A DNA stretch of 12,372 nucleotides from Planctomycetaceae bacterium (GCA_027488265.1 JAIYCA010000044.1:1-12372), one strand, 5' to 3'; shown: positions 1 through 6,461, numbered from the stretch's first letter. The notes: a model not told the origin generated them from the letters alone. Translations and numbers: made by a program.

Positions 1-227
1 TGTCGTGGCCGCACTGACGGCTGCGTCGTATCGCTCGATCCGGACTCCCAAAGTCCTTTTAGCACCCCAATGCAGAAGCCAATGCTTGCCCGTAGGAGGC
101 GGCCAGGGATCCTCTTCAACCAACTCTTGGTTCGTTGAGCTCCAAGTACATCACTTGCGACCGCAAACGCCGCGAACCCAAATGCTGCAATAAGCACAAA
201 GCCGAGAATGTAAATGACTGTTATCAC
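1..227 (-). CDS. Partial small membrane protein, cut by the left window edge
   Basis: Reading leftwards from a GTG at 227-225, the frame is open for 75 codons to the window edge. The frame is closed upstream by adjacent TGA and TAA codons, and no ATG or TTG lies between them and this GTG, so it is the best start. Residues about 3-25 are strongly hydrophobic (VIYILGFVLIAAFGFAAFAV) and form one probable membrane segment. A basic stretch follows (QRTKSWLKRIPGRLLR, residues 31-46), then a weaker hydrophobic patch (ASIGFCIGVLKGLW, 47-60) and a polar Ser/Thr/Pro tail. Positive charges after the first helix suggest a cytoplasmic C-terminal side. No family was recognised. No clear Shine-Dalgarno sequence is visible, and codon use is less G/C-biased than in the genes further right. 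The hydrophobic-then-basic pattern is what supports coding; the call is moderate. Confidence 0.45.
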   Translation of the reverse strand, partial: MITVIYILGFVLIAAFGFAAFAVASDVLGAQRTKSWLKRIPGRLLRASIGFCIGVLKGLWESGSSDTTQPSVRPR

Positions 228-623
228 AACGATATTTTATCATTCACGGTGTACAAAAAATCACCGAAGCAAAGAGTTGAAGACAAATTAGCGCGGCCAA
301 CAGCGTCGACGGAACTCTCGAGAAGTTTTGGGGCGCTTGAGAGGACCAAGACAGAAGACAGCGCGAGCTTTCTCTACGTTCACAAGCACCAAGATCCTTT
401 CGCAGCGGATCTACTGCTGAGTTCACACAAATCAGAGCGAGCACCACCGCGTCTTCCATACCCTTCGGTTTGGAAGTGCCGGTATCGACGAAAAGATCGC
501 TCATCGCTTTGGCCGAGTCTGAACAAATCCCACTTGCGTGTCGCAGGCAGTTATCCCACGCTAGACCCTCGCTAGCGTGCCCACCATCCCTGTCCCGCGT
601 CGCGCTCTCATAAACTCCACTCC
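228..623. other. AT-richer stretch with no convincing gene
   Basis: This 396-base stretch has clearly more A/T than the rest of the window, especially around 200-250. The best coding candidate is minus-strand 504-244 (86 residues, starting MSDLFVDTG). It ends in a hydrophobic stretch (STLLAALICLQLFASVIF) 16 bases before the GTG of the leftmost gene. It has no ribosome binding site, no recognised family and only about half G/C at third codon positions, so it is not called as a gene. A plus-strand frame (135-575) looks like noise. The region probably carries the promoter of the leftmost minus gene and that of the plus gene at 624. Confidence 0.4.
557..579. promoter_or_regulatory. Perfect 8-bp inverted repeat upstream of the nuclease-like gene
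   Basis: CACGCTAG (557-564) and CTAGCGTG (572-579) are perfect reverse complements separated by 7 bases. The repeat lies 44 bases before the ATG at 624. It could be a two-fold operator or a small hairpin in the 5' leader. No T-run follows on the plus strand, so a terminator is less likely. The function is inferred. Confidence 0.35.
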
Positions 624-1826
624 ATGTCTCCCAAGATCCACGTCGTATCACGCGATGGAAACATGGCTCCTTTGTTTGCGACGCCCTTCGCGCAGGAGGC
701 GGATCTACAGGAGCTCCTTGCGAGGGACCCGGAGCTTCTCGCGGGCGATCAGTTGAATCCGAGCGACGCGTTGCAATTCCTGCTCGTGAAACGTGAGGCG
801 GGGATCCGGACTCCTGATGGCCGCGAGTCTCGTTGGAGCCTCGATCACCTTTTCATCGACCAGCATGGAACGCCGACACTTGTCGAGGTCAAGCGAGGGA
901 GAAACTCGCAAGTGCGACGCGAAGTCGTTGGACAAGTGATCGAGTACGCCGCGAACTGCGCAAAGTCATGGAATGCAAATACGCTGCGCGATTGGTTTAA
1001 CGAAACCCACGGTTCACAGGCCAAGATCGTTGAGCTTCTGCAGTCGACCCGCAAGAGTATCGATACGGATGCAGTCCTAATAGAAACAACCGGTCAAGCC
1101 ACCGATCATTCGTCGCGCGAATCCACAGGTGAGAGCGAAGTCGATGCATTCTGGAAGTCGGTCGAGGAGTCGCTTCAGGCGAGCCGCATTCGCCTAGTCT
1201 TCCTCGCGGACGAACTTCCGCCACAGCTCATTCGAATGATTGAGTTTCTGAACGAGCGCTTCGCCGAGATTGAGGTCGTTGGGGTGGAATTGCGTCAGTA
1301 CAGCAACGGGTCGATCAATATTCTCGTTCCACGTGTTGTAGGGCTCACGACGCGCGCGTTGGATAAACGGCAATCGGCAAACCCGGATCGGGTTACTTGG
1401 GACAAGGAGTCCTTCTGCGACACGATCCAAGAGCACCACGGCAAGGCTGCTACCGATTCCATTACCGCAGTGATGCGGTGGTGTGATGAGAACCAAGTCC
1501 TCATCGGATTCACGAACTCGAAGAGCGGCTCGTTTGTCCCAGAGTTCGCACTCGGTGGCAAAATGGTGTGGCCCATCGCGATCAATATCGATGGACGGGT
1601 CAAGCTTCAGCTCGATCACCTCGCGAACCGCGGGGGCGGCATGAAAACACAGGCCGCGCGCGAAGAACTCCTACGGCGTCTCAATGGAATTCTGAAAGTG
1701 CAGCTCGACCTCGATCGCGCGAGCGCTCAGCCGTCATTTCCACTTTCCGAACTCGCCGCCCCGAAAGCGCTCGAGGAGTTCCTCAGAATCATGGACTGGC
1801 TCAAGCTCCAGATTCGGGCGGCTTGA
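624..1826 (+). CDS. PD-(D/E)XK nuclease-like protein (NucS/RecB-like N-terminal domain)
   Basis: 400 residues. The N-terminal part has the signature of the PD-(D/E)XK nuclease fold: Asp74 in WSLDHLFID, then the Glu88-Val-Lys90 motif in TLVEVKRG, and a Gln104-x3-Tyr108 motif (GQVIEYA) typical of RecB-like nucleases. Upstream, residues 22-42 (FAQEADLQELLARDPELLAGD) resemble the helical lead-in of NucS-type domains. Residues about 185-240 (SRIRLVFLADELPP, IEFLNERF, VEVVGVELRQY-like, LVPRVVG) and the C-terminal 260-400 block match a recurring architecture of uncharacterised bacterial proteins. The catalytic residues appear intact, so DNA cleavage is plausible, but the substrate is unknown. No methylase, helicase or partner gene is adjacent. 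Start: ATG 624 keeps the expected N-terminal strand (KIHVVSRDG); ATG 663 is an alternative. Neither has a strong ribosome binding site. Confidence 0.85.
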   Translation: MSPKIHVVSRDGNMAPLFATPFAQEADLQELLARDPELLAGDQLNPSDALQFLLVKREAGIRTPDGRESRWSLDHLFIDQHGTPTLVEVKRGRNSQVRREVVGQVIEYAANCAKSWNANTLRDWFNETHGSQAKIVELLQSTRKSIDTDAVLIETTGQATDHSSRESTGESEVDAFWKSVEESLQASRIRLVFLADELPPQLIRMIEFLNERFAEIEVVGVELRQYSNGSINILVPRVVGLTTRALDKRQSANPDRVTWDKESFCDTIQEHHGKAATDSITAVMRWCDENQVLIGFTNSKSGSFVPEFALGGKMVWPIAINIDGRVKLQLDHLANRGGGMKTQAAREELLRRLNGILKVQLDLDRASAQPSFPLSELAAPKALEEFLRIMDWLKLQIRAA

Positions 1827-1877
1827 ACTTCAGAAGTCGTCGTTCTTGGTGCTTCGAGCATTCGCGTCACGGCCGTT

Positions 1878-1909
1878 GCACGCGGGTTTGGATCGACCGC
1901 GAGTGCTTT
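1878..1909 (+). terminator. Possible terminator hairpin after the nuclease-like gene
   Basis: GCACGCGG (1878-1885) pairs with CCGCGAGTGC (1897-1906) with a two-base bulge and an 11-base loop, followed by TTTA. It lies about 50 bases past the stop at 1826, in the 93-base gap between convergent genes. The T-run is only three bases, so factor-independent activity is uncertain. Confidence 0.3.
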
Positions 1910-1919
1910 AGAACTCTCC

Positions 1920-2354
1920 TCACACCCCACGCGCGACTTGCCAATCATCGAAGCACGCGAGGACGGTTTGACGGTCGTGCGTGATGCGGAAGACGCCGAT
2001 CTGTCCGTACGTCGCGCCTAGTGCGCGTGTGGTCGCGTCGTCGAGGCCGGTGACGGCCCAACTCTCTTCCGCGTGGCTTGAGTTCGGATCGCTGCCGAGC
2101 GCGGGAAATGGCGTGAGTCCGCGCGCCACGAGATCGGCGTGCAGCGCTGCGTTTGCGCGGTCGTTCTCCTCGCGGGTGGGCCGCTCGTCGCCTGGGTTCC
2201 ACGCGGTGATGATGTGCAGCGTTCCGCGCGTTCGCGCGACTTCATGCGCTGGCTTCCAAACACCGTCCTCTTCGACCGTCACGATCGTCGCGAGATAGAG
2301 AAATGCAATCGCGGGCGTGGATGCGGGGTACGGCGAACTTGGAGAGCCTTCCAT
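1920..2354 (-). CDS. DUF3293 domain-containing protein
   Basis: 144 residues. The central block matches my recollection of the DUF3293 family: a strand pair (IAFLYLATIVTVEEDG), then LHIITAWNPGDERP with the characteristic ITAWNP motif, then EENDRANAALHADLVARGL, a Pro/Gly turn (PFPALGSDP), then the EESWAVTGLDDATTRALGA segment and GQIGVFRIT near the end. Family members are small cytoplasmic proteins with no established biochemical role that I know of. The ATG at 2354 lacks a Shine-Dalgarno sequence. A CATAAT hexamer (2366-2361, minus) sits only 6 bases upstream, so a leaderless transcript is possible. The gene is divergent from the EVE-like gene at 2408 with only 53 bases between the chosen starts, so the two probably share a regulatory region. 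It is convergent with the nuclease-like gene on the left. Confidence 0.8.
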   Translation of the reverse strand: MEGSPSSPYPASTPAIAFLYLATIVTVEEDGVWKPAHEVARTRGTLHIITAWNPGDERPTREENDRANAALHADLVARGLTPFPALGSDPNSSHAEESWAVTGLDDATTRALGATYGQIGVFRITHDRQTVLACFDDWQVARGV

Positions 2355-2407
2355 GTCGCGATTATGTCAACACCATCGATCCCGCGCACGATCGTTACAG
2401 TGCATCG

Positions 2408-3220
2408 ATGCGCGAAACCCCAGAGCGGCTGACAAATTCGATCATGGATGCAGCCCCCGTCAACGAGATGGGCGTGATGCTCCTCTTCGCGGAATGGGCG
2501 CAGAAAAACCGTGTGCGGATCCAGTCGATCGAGTCGCCGCACCCCGACTGCGTCGCGCTCGTGAAGGCTGGTGGCAAGAACGCCACGCGGCGTATCGCGA
2601 TGGAGTTCCGATCAAGCGACTTCCGCAAACGACGCCGAAACCGCAACAGTTTCGACTGGATCGTCTGCTGGGAACACGATTGGGCAGAGTGCCCCGAACA
2701 CATCACTGTGATTGAGTTGCGCCGTGAATACGGACTCGGTTTCAACGTGTGGCTGCAGCCGGTGAGCGACGATACGAAGGAACGATTTTCGTCGAAGCTC
2801 ACCAAGGTTTCGCGCCGCGTGGAGTGGACGGTCGCAAGTCAGGCACATGAGGGCGACCTCGTCATCTTCTATCACTCGACACCGAGGCGAGAGATTGGAG
2901 ACATCTTCCGCATCGACTCGTCGGTGCGTGTTGATCGCGCGCCAAAGGGCGGATTTTCGTGGAACGCACGCGAACGCGAATGGAGAGCGCAACTCGTGCG
3001 TGTCGCGCAACTTGCTTCGCCGGTCACGCTCGCGCATCTCAAGGCGCATCACGCGCTCAAGACGGCGGGCTGGCTTCGCAACAACCTTGTCTCGCGCGCG
3101 AAAGTTACCGTCGACTGGATCTTCCTGCGCGAATTGATCGTTGCACGGAATCCGACACTCGAGCGACGGTTGCCAACGGCGGATGGATTCATGCCATCCA
3201 CGCTGATAAAGCGCGGATAG
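2408..3220 (+). CDS. Nuclease-like domain fused to an EVE/PUA-like domain
   Basis: 270 residues from ATG 2408. The N-terminal half starts at PVNEMGVMLLFAEWA (residues 17-31) and continues with SPHPDC, AMEFRSSDF, SFDWIVCWEHDW and HITVIELR. This is a recurring uncharacterised domain that looks like a restriction-endonuclease fold: an acidic PD motif, then a strand with Glu followed by Arg instead of Lys, then a hydrophobic strand plus Cys-Trp-Glu. The C-terminal half, from about residue 138, looks like an EVE domain (PUA superfamily). EWTVAS is the opening strand, EGDLVIFYHSTPRREIGDIF matches the GDxVxFYxS...GI pattern, and a later PVTLAHLKAHHALKTAGWLRN helix is also typical. EVE domains bind modified bases in DNA or RNA in characterised cases. 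ATG 2444 is an equally acceptable start. The upstream extension to 2303 overlaps the divergent gene and is rejected. Confidence 0.7.
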   Translation: MRETPERLTNSIMDAAPVNEMGVMLLFAEWAQKNRVRIQSIESPHPDCVALVKAGGKNATRRIAMEFRSSDFRKRRRNRNSFDWIVCWEHDWAECPEHITVIELRREYGLGFNVWLQPVSDDTKERFSSKLTKVSRRVEWTVASQAHEGDLVIFYHSTPRREIGDIFRIDSSVRVDRAPKGGFSWNAREREWRAQLVRVAQLASPVTLAHLKAHHALKTAGWLRNNLVSRAKVTVDWIFLRELIVARNPTLERRLPTADGFMPSTLIKRG

Positions 3221-3256
3221 ATCGGCGTTCGTCGAACGCTCGAAGCGAAACGCCGA

Positions 3257-3304
3257 GCATCGATGCCAGACAGTGTGCCGTGCACTGCCTGCCCCACTCG
3301 ATGC
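3257..3304 (+). repeat. Intergenic hairpin element, copy A
   Basis: GCATCGA (3257-3263) pairs perfectly with TCGATGC (3298-3304). Inside, CAGACAGTG (3267-3275) pairs with CACTGCCTG (3283-3291) at eight of nine positions around a seven-base loop. It lies 36 bases past the stop at 3220. Bases 3279-3298 match copy B (4282-4301) at 18 of 20 positions, and 3264-3275 match copy C (6643-6654) exactly. It may act as a terminator, an mRNA 3'-end stabiliser or a REP-like repeat. No T-run follows. Confidence 0.55.
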
Positions 3305-3370
3305 AAGCCACCGCACGCGGGGTCAATGCCCCATACCGCGGCGAAACCGCGTGACCGCTGCGAGAACGCA

Positions 3371-3383
3371 CCGCTGTCAGCGG
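3371..3383. promoter_or_regulatory. Palindrome CCGCTG-T-CAGCGG, operator-like
   Basis: This 13-base palindrome has perfect six-base arms and one central base, 122 bases before the ATG at 3505. A half-site-like ACCGCTG also occurs at 3354-3360. The geometry suits a dimeric DNA-binding protein better than an RNA hairpin, since the loop would be one base. A GCGAC-CTGA-GTCGC stem lies just downstream at 3398-3411. Function is inferred. Confidence 0.3.
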
Positions 3384-3425
3384 AGTGCTTGTGCCGCGCG
3401 ACCTGAGTCGCACACAGACACGCAA

Positions 3426-3461
3426 CTCGCAACCCGACTCGCAACCCGAATCACAACCTGA
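3426..3461 (+). repeat. 12-base tandem repeat, three units, in a gene leader
   Basis: CTCGCAACCCGA occurs twice exactly (3426-3437 and 3438-3449), followed by a third unit with three changes (3450-3461). The array ends 43 bases before the ATG at 3505. In frame with that gene it would read Ser-Gln-Pro-Asp/Glu repeats, but the typical signal peptide starts at 3505, so it is read as leader or promoter sequence. Comparable arrays precede other genes in this window. Confidence 0.7.
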
Positions 3462-3504
3462 ATCTCCGGGCAACACGCACACACGCGCGGCGGAATGTAC
3501 TCCC

Positions 3505-4197
3505 ATGAAGAATCTGAACACCCTCTCGCGCACATCTCTCCTCTCGCTCTCGGCGCTCGCCGCCTCCGCACTCCTCACAACGAGCGGCGCCTCGGCGAAC
3601 ATCCTCAGTAACCCAGGCTTCGAGAGCCTCTCGTCCACGACGGCGGCCAATGTCCTCAACAACTTCACTGGCTTCCAAAATGTTTGGGGGATCGAAGTTG
3701 GCAACATCACCGGCCCCGCACTCGGCGTGACGCCCGCCTCCGGCGCGCGCATGCTCGGTATGACCGACGACGGCCTCACCTACACGCAGACTTTCCAAGC
3801 CGTCGATGTGTCGTCGTACTCCGCGCTCATCAATTCGGGCAACGCGAACGTCAACGCCAGCGCGCTCTTCAACACGAACGGCGGCTACATCGGCGCCTTC
3901 GCGATCGTGAATGTGATGTTCTTCAGCGGTTCGACCTTCGGTTCGATGCTTGGAAACTCAGGGAACGGCGCGCTCAACCTCGATGCGAATCCGAATACGT
4001 GGGAATCGGCCTCGGTCACCGCGGCGATTCCAGTCAACACCACGTGGGTTGTCTATCAAGTCGCCTACCAGAACGCCTCGATCGGCAACAACACGGGCTT
4101 CGTCGACCAAGCGTACATGGACATCACCGCGGTGCCAGCTCCGGGCGCGCTCGCGTTGCTCGGCCTCGCAGGAATCACCGCGCGCCGACGCCGGTGA
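3505..4197 (+). CDS. Exported protein with planctomycete sorting tail (PEP-CTERM-like)
   Basis: 230 residues. A signal peptide covers residues 1-32: KN then R, a hydrophobic core LLSLSALAASALL, and probable cleavage after GASA. The mature protein opens with NILSNPGFES, the usual first strand of carbohydrate-binding-like jelly-roll domains in planctomycete and PEP-CTERM proteins. It continues as a Thr/Ser/Asn/Gly-rich beta-type sequence with almost no cysteine or lysine. The C-terminus (residues 209-230) is VPAPGALALLGLAG, a short hydrophobic helix ending in four arginines, as expected of a PEP-CTERM-type sorting and anchoring signal. It is probably delivered to the cell surface or envelope; a glycan-binding role is inferred only. 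The upstream in-frame extension to 3385 is rejected because it would bury the signal peptide. The ribosome binding site is weak (GGA at 3492). Confidence 0.85.
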   Translation: MKNLNTLSRTSLLSLSALAASALLTTSGASANILSNPGFESLSSTTAANVLNNFTGFQNVWGIEVGNITGPALGVTPASGARMLGMTDDGLTYTQTFQAVDVSSYSALINSGNANVNASALFNTNGGYIGAFAIVNVMFFSGSTFGSMLGNSGNGALNLDANPNTWESASVTAAIPVNTTWVVYQVAYQNASIGNNTGFVDQAYMDITAVPAPGALALLGLAGITARRRR

Positions 4198-4211
4198 ACC
4201 TCGGTCGCAAC

Positions 4212-4237
4212 GCATCACATCGGTGCATCACATCAAA
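4212..4237 (+). repeat. 13-base direct repeat, two units
   Basis: GCATCACATCGGT (4212-4224) is followed immediately by GCATCACATCAAA (4225-4237); the first ten bases are identical. It sits between the stop at 4197 and hairpin copy B, in the 284-base gap before the gene at 4482. Confidence 0.5.
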
Positions 4238-4238
4238 T

Positions 4239-4285
4239 CACGGCACGTGCCAAACGGTGTAAAGCACTGTGTGGCACGTGTCGTG
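4239..4285 (+). repeat. Intergenic hairpin element, copy B
   Basis: CACGGCACGTGCCA (4239-4252) pairs with TGGCACGTGTCGTG (4272-4285): 14 pairs, one of them G-U in RNA, with a 19-base interval. Inside it CGGTG (4255-4259) pairs with CACTG (4265-4269), again with one G-U. It begins 41 bases past the stop at 4197. It has the same nested plan and the same 19-base interval as copy C at 6666-6718, and shares the GGCACGTGCC core. It is likely a REP-like or 3'-end element. Confidence 0.65.
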
Positions 4286-4312
4286 CATTGCCTGCCTCAC
4301 TGCTGACTGCCC

Positions 4313-4334
4313 CCACTGCGCCTCCACTGCGCCT
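4313..4334 (+). repeat. 11-base tandem repeat, two exact units
   Basis: CCACTGCGCCT occurs at 4313-4323 and 4324-4334, followed by a diverged third unit at 4335-4345. It lies 147 bases before the ATG at 4482, in the probable promoter or leader region of that gene. Confidence 0.6.
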
Positions 4335-4418
4335 CCGCCACTTCTCCGCCGCCCTCTCCCATCCGGCGTCTTCCCCAGAACAGATAGGTCGGTGAGAGAT
4401 CGCCTACGCACTCGCGGA

Positions 4419-4474
4419 GTCCTTTCGGTTCCACAACGCGGCGAGGCATTCGCTTCACGCGCTTCCGAAAGGAC
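4419..4474 (+). promoter_or_regulatory. Inverted repeat that would mask a ribosome binding site
   Basis: GTCCTTTCGG (4419-4428) is the exact reverse complement of CCGAAAGGAC (4465-4474). Three more pairs (GGA with TCC) form outward across a one-base bulge. The right arm contains AGGA (4470-4473), the probable Shine-Dalgarno of the ATG at 4482, with 8 bases between. The 36-base interval carries smaller GC-rich complementary stretches. In RNA this would close the ribosome binding site unless opened by a ligand, protein, temperature or translation. No known riboswitch class was recognised. Confidence 0.5.
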
Positions 4475-4481
4475 TTCCCTC

Positions 4482-5363
4482 ATGCAAAAGAATCGTCGCA
4501 CCGCATCGGGCGCACTTCGTGCGCTTCTCACTCTTTCCGCAACGACCTCGCTCCTCGCAGCGACGAGCCACTTCGCTGCGCCGCACGCGCACGCCGACTT
4601 TGTCTACGGCCTCAACTCGACCGCGAGCAAGGGCATTTACCAGATCGACACCGCAACGGGCGCGACCACGCTCGTCGCGTCGACGCCATCGCTCACCGCA
4701 AGCGGCGCGAGTGGCAACGGCCTCGCCTTCGACGCGACAACCAACGCGTTCTACTACATCCGACGCGTCGGCAGCACGAACTACTTCATGCGCAACGCAC
4801 TGACGGGTTCGGGCGGCGTTGAAACAACGCTTGGTGCGCTCACCGTCAATCAGCAGTATTTGTCGGGCACGTTCTACAACGGGAACTACTGGGCGATTCC
4901 GAACGGTGCCTCGAACACGATCCTGCGTTGCACGCCGCTTGGTTCGACGTTCACAAACGTCACGCTTCCGACGGCATTTCCGGCGGGTGCTGGCTTTGGC
5001 GACATCGCCTCGACCTCGACGGGCATCACCTACGCATCAACGACAGGCGTTGCTGGCCTGCGCCGCTTCAATCTCAACACACTCGGAGTCGCACCGGCAA
5101 TCGTGTCGATGAGCACATCGGGCTTTCAACTTGCGTTCGGCAACACCGGTCTCTTCGGGGTGCAAGGAACGAACGTCTACTCAATCAACACAACCACGGG
5201 CGCGCGCGTCTTTACTGCAACGGTCACGACTCCCGGCATTGGATTCAACGACCTCGCGTCGATCCCCGCGCCGGGTGCGCTTCCGCTCGCAGGTCTTGTC
5301 GCACTGATCGGGCGTCACGGCCGGTTGGGCGGGCTTGGTTGTTGGGGACGGCGCCGCTCGTGA
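4482..5363 (+). CDS. Exported beta-propeller-like protein with atypical sorting tail
   Basis: 293 residues. AAAGGA at 4468-4473 supports the ATG at 4482. A signal peptide spans residues 1-38 (basic QKNRR, core LRALLTLSATTSLLAA, end HAHA). The mature part begins DFVYGLNSTASKGIYQIDTATGATTLVAS, and similar segments recur: GNGLAFDATTNAFYYI, YNGNYWAIPNGASNTILR, TSTGITYASTTGVAGLRRFN, NTGLFGVQGTNVYSINTTTG. These short four-strand-like repeats suggest a beta-propeller fold with YxID/NTTTG blade ends. The tail starts with the expected IPAPGALPLAGLVALIG, but continues RHGRLGGLGCWGRRRS, about 10 residues longer than the compact anchor of the neighbouring gene. Ligand and partners are unknown. It follows another sorting-tail protein but has its own leader, so it is probably transcribed separately. 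Confidence 0.85.
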   Translation: MQKNRRTASGALRALLTLSATTSLLAATSHFAAPHAHADFVYGLNSTASKGIYQIDTATGATTLVASTPSLTASGASGNGLAFDATTNAFYYIRRVGSTNYFMRNALTGSGGVETTLGALTVNQQYLSGTFYNGNYWAIPNGASNTILRCTPLGSTFTNVTLPTAFPAGAGFGDIASTSTGITYASTTGVAGLRRFNLNTLGVAPAIVSMSTSGFQLAFGNTGLFGVQGTNVYSINTTTGARVFTATVTTPGIGFNDLASIPAPGALPLAGLVALIGRHGRLGGLGCWGRRRS

Positions 5364-5405
5364 ATGTCACGCGACGCGCGCCCGCGCGGAGCGTGAGCCA
5401 CCCGC

Positions 5406-6443
5406 TCAGCCGCCGCGCACCATCGCAAGCACCTGCTTCGCATCGAGCGTCCGCGCAGACTGCTCGATCTCGGGTCGATGCTGCGTGTAGAGGCCCTTCG
5501 CGCGCTCGACCTCGCGGCTAAACAGCGCGCGCAGATCGACCGACGACAGTTTGCGACCGCCCGCGTAGTACTGCTTCGCGACTTGCCCAAGTGCGTACGT
5601 GGTTGCGAAACTCATCGCGGCGCCCGTCGCGGTCTTGACGACTTTCCCCGCCGTTTTCCCGAGGAATTTCTTCGCGAGACCTCCGAGAAGATCGCGCGCG
5701 AAATTCTCGACAACTTGCGACGTCATACCGACGCCGATCGTGGCGATGAACTCCTTGATATGCCCGCGATCGAGCGAAACTCCGTAGGACTTTCCGACGC
5801 CGTACACCATCTTCATCTGGAGCGGCACGATCGCCATCGTCGCGAGCCCTTGCGGAAGAAGCTCGAGCGCGCCGTTCAGAATCGCGTACTTCAGAATGCT
5901 CCCATCGACCTCGGCGGAGACATCGCGCGTCGTGCCAAAAGATAAGGTCGAGGCCGAGGCTGAAGGCGCCGCGGGGGGTGTCATCGCGGGCGTCGTGGCC
6001 ATCGTCGTGGCCATCGTCGTTGGCGCGGCTGCGAGTTCGAAGTCGGCGAGACGATCTGCCTCGGCGACGACCGTCGCCGACTCATTCGCATCGAGCCCAA
6101 GCGACGCGCGGAGTGTTTCAAGAAACCGCCGTTCCGCATCGCTGCAGCGCCCATCGGCATCACACACCGCAACCGCCATTTCAAACGCGTAGCGACGAAC
6201 CTCGGGGCTCGTGAGCTCTCGCGCCTCCTGGGCAGCGTCGGTCTGCTTCAACATCGCGCGCCGATACGCCGAAGCGAGCGCCCGCGCTTCGCCACCTTCG
6301 CCAGCGGTATCTCCATCGCCTGCGCCCGCACCCTCAAACGCCGCACGCACGTGCTCACGCTCGCGCTCGTTCATCGCTCCGTCGGCCAGTGATGCCAAGA
6401 CGCAAATTGCTCCGACTGCCTCGATTTCGCGGTTGTTCATCAT
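5406..6443 (-). CDS. TerB-like domain joined to a DUF697-like membrane-associated domain
   Basis: 345 residues. The N-terminal half resembles the TerB (tellurite-resistance) fold: helices with two acidic ADG motifs, LADGAMNERERE (residues 19-30) and CDADGRCSDAERRFLE (94-109), which in TerB bind metal. A low-complexity linker rich in Ala, Thr, Met and Pro follows (138-166). The C-terminal half resembles DUF697 (YcjF-type): AIVPLQMKMVYGVGKSYG (204-221), then IKEFIATIGVGM, and Gly/Ala-rich helices to residue 290 that may associate with the membrane. The role is unknown; in other bacteria DUF697 goes with GTPase-linked envelope stress proteins. Start: ATG 6443 has AGGA (6454-6451) 7 bases upstream, and an ATG follows immediately at 6440. 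It is convergent with the gene ending at 5363. Confidence 0.75.
   Translation of the reverse strand: MMNNREIEAVGAICVLASLADGAMNEREREHVRAAFEGAGAGDGDTAGEGGEARALASAYRRAMLKQTDAAQEARELTSPEVRRYAFEMAVAVCDADGRCSDAERRFLETLRASLGLDANESATVVAEADRLADFELAAAPTTMATTMATTPAMTPPAAPSASASTLSFGTTRDVSAEVDGSILKYAILNGALELLPQGLATMAIVPLQMKMVYGVGKSYGVSLDRGHIKEFIATIGVGMTSQVVENFARDLLGGLAKKFLGKTAGKVVKTATGAAMSFATTYALGQVAKQYYAGGRKLSSVDLRALFSREVERAKGLYTQHRPEIEQSARTLDAKQVLAMVRGG
5992..6024. repeat. 12-base tandem repeat inside the TerB/DUF697 gene
   Basis: GTCGTGGCCATC occurs at 5992-6003 and 6004-6015, with a partial third unit to 6024. On the coding strand it gives the Met-Ala-Thr-Thr repeats of the linker, so it lies where length variation is tolerated. 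The unit length matches the non-coding arrays of this window. Confidence 0.7.
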
Positions 6444-6461
6444 CGATGTTTCCTGAGAAGG

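Noticed and set aside
1827..1837. ACTTC-A-GAAGT palindrome as a terminator
   Set aside because: A one-base loop cannot form a hairpin and no T-run follows; it directly abuts the stop codon and is likely chance.
2365..2370. TTGACA on the minus strand as a -35 box for the DUF3293 gene
   Set aside because: It lies 10 bases before the start codon and has no matching -10 at 16-18 bases, so it cannot drive the gene from this start. The overlapping CATAAT is a possible -10 but lacks a -35.
3385..3504. N-terminal extension of the first sorting-tail protein
   Set aside because: It would place 40 polar residues, including the tandem repeat, before a normal signal peptide.
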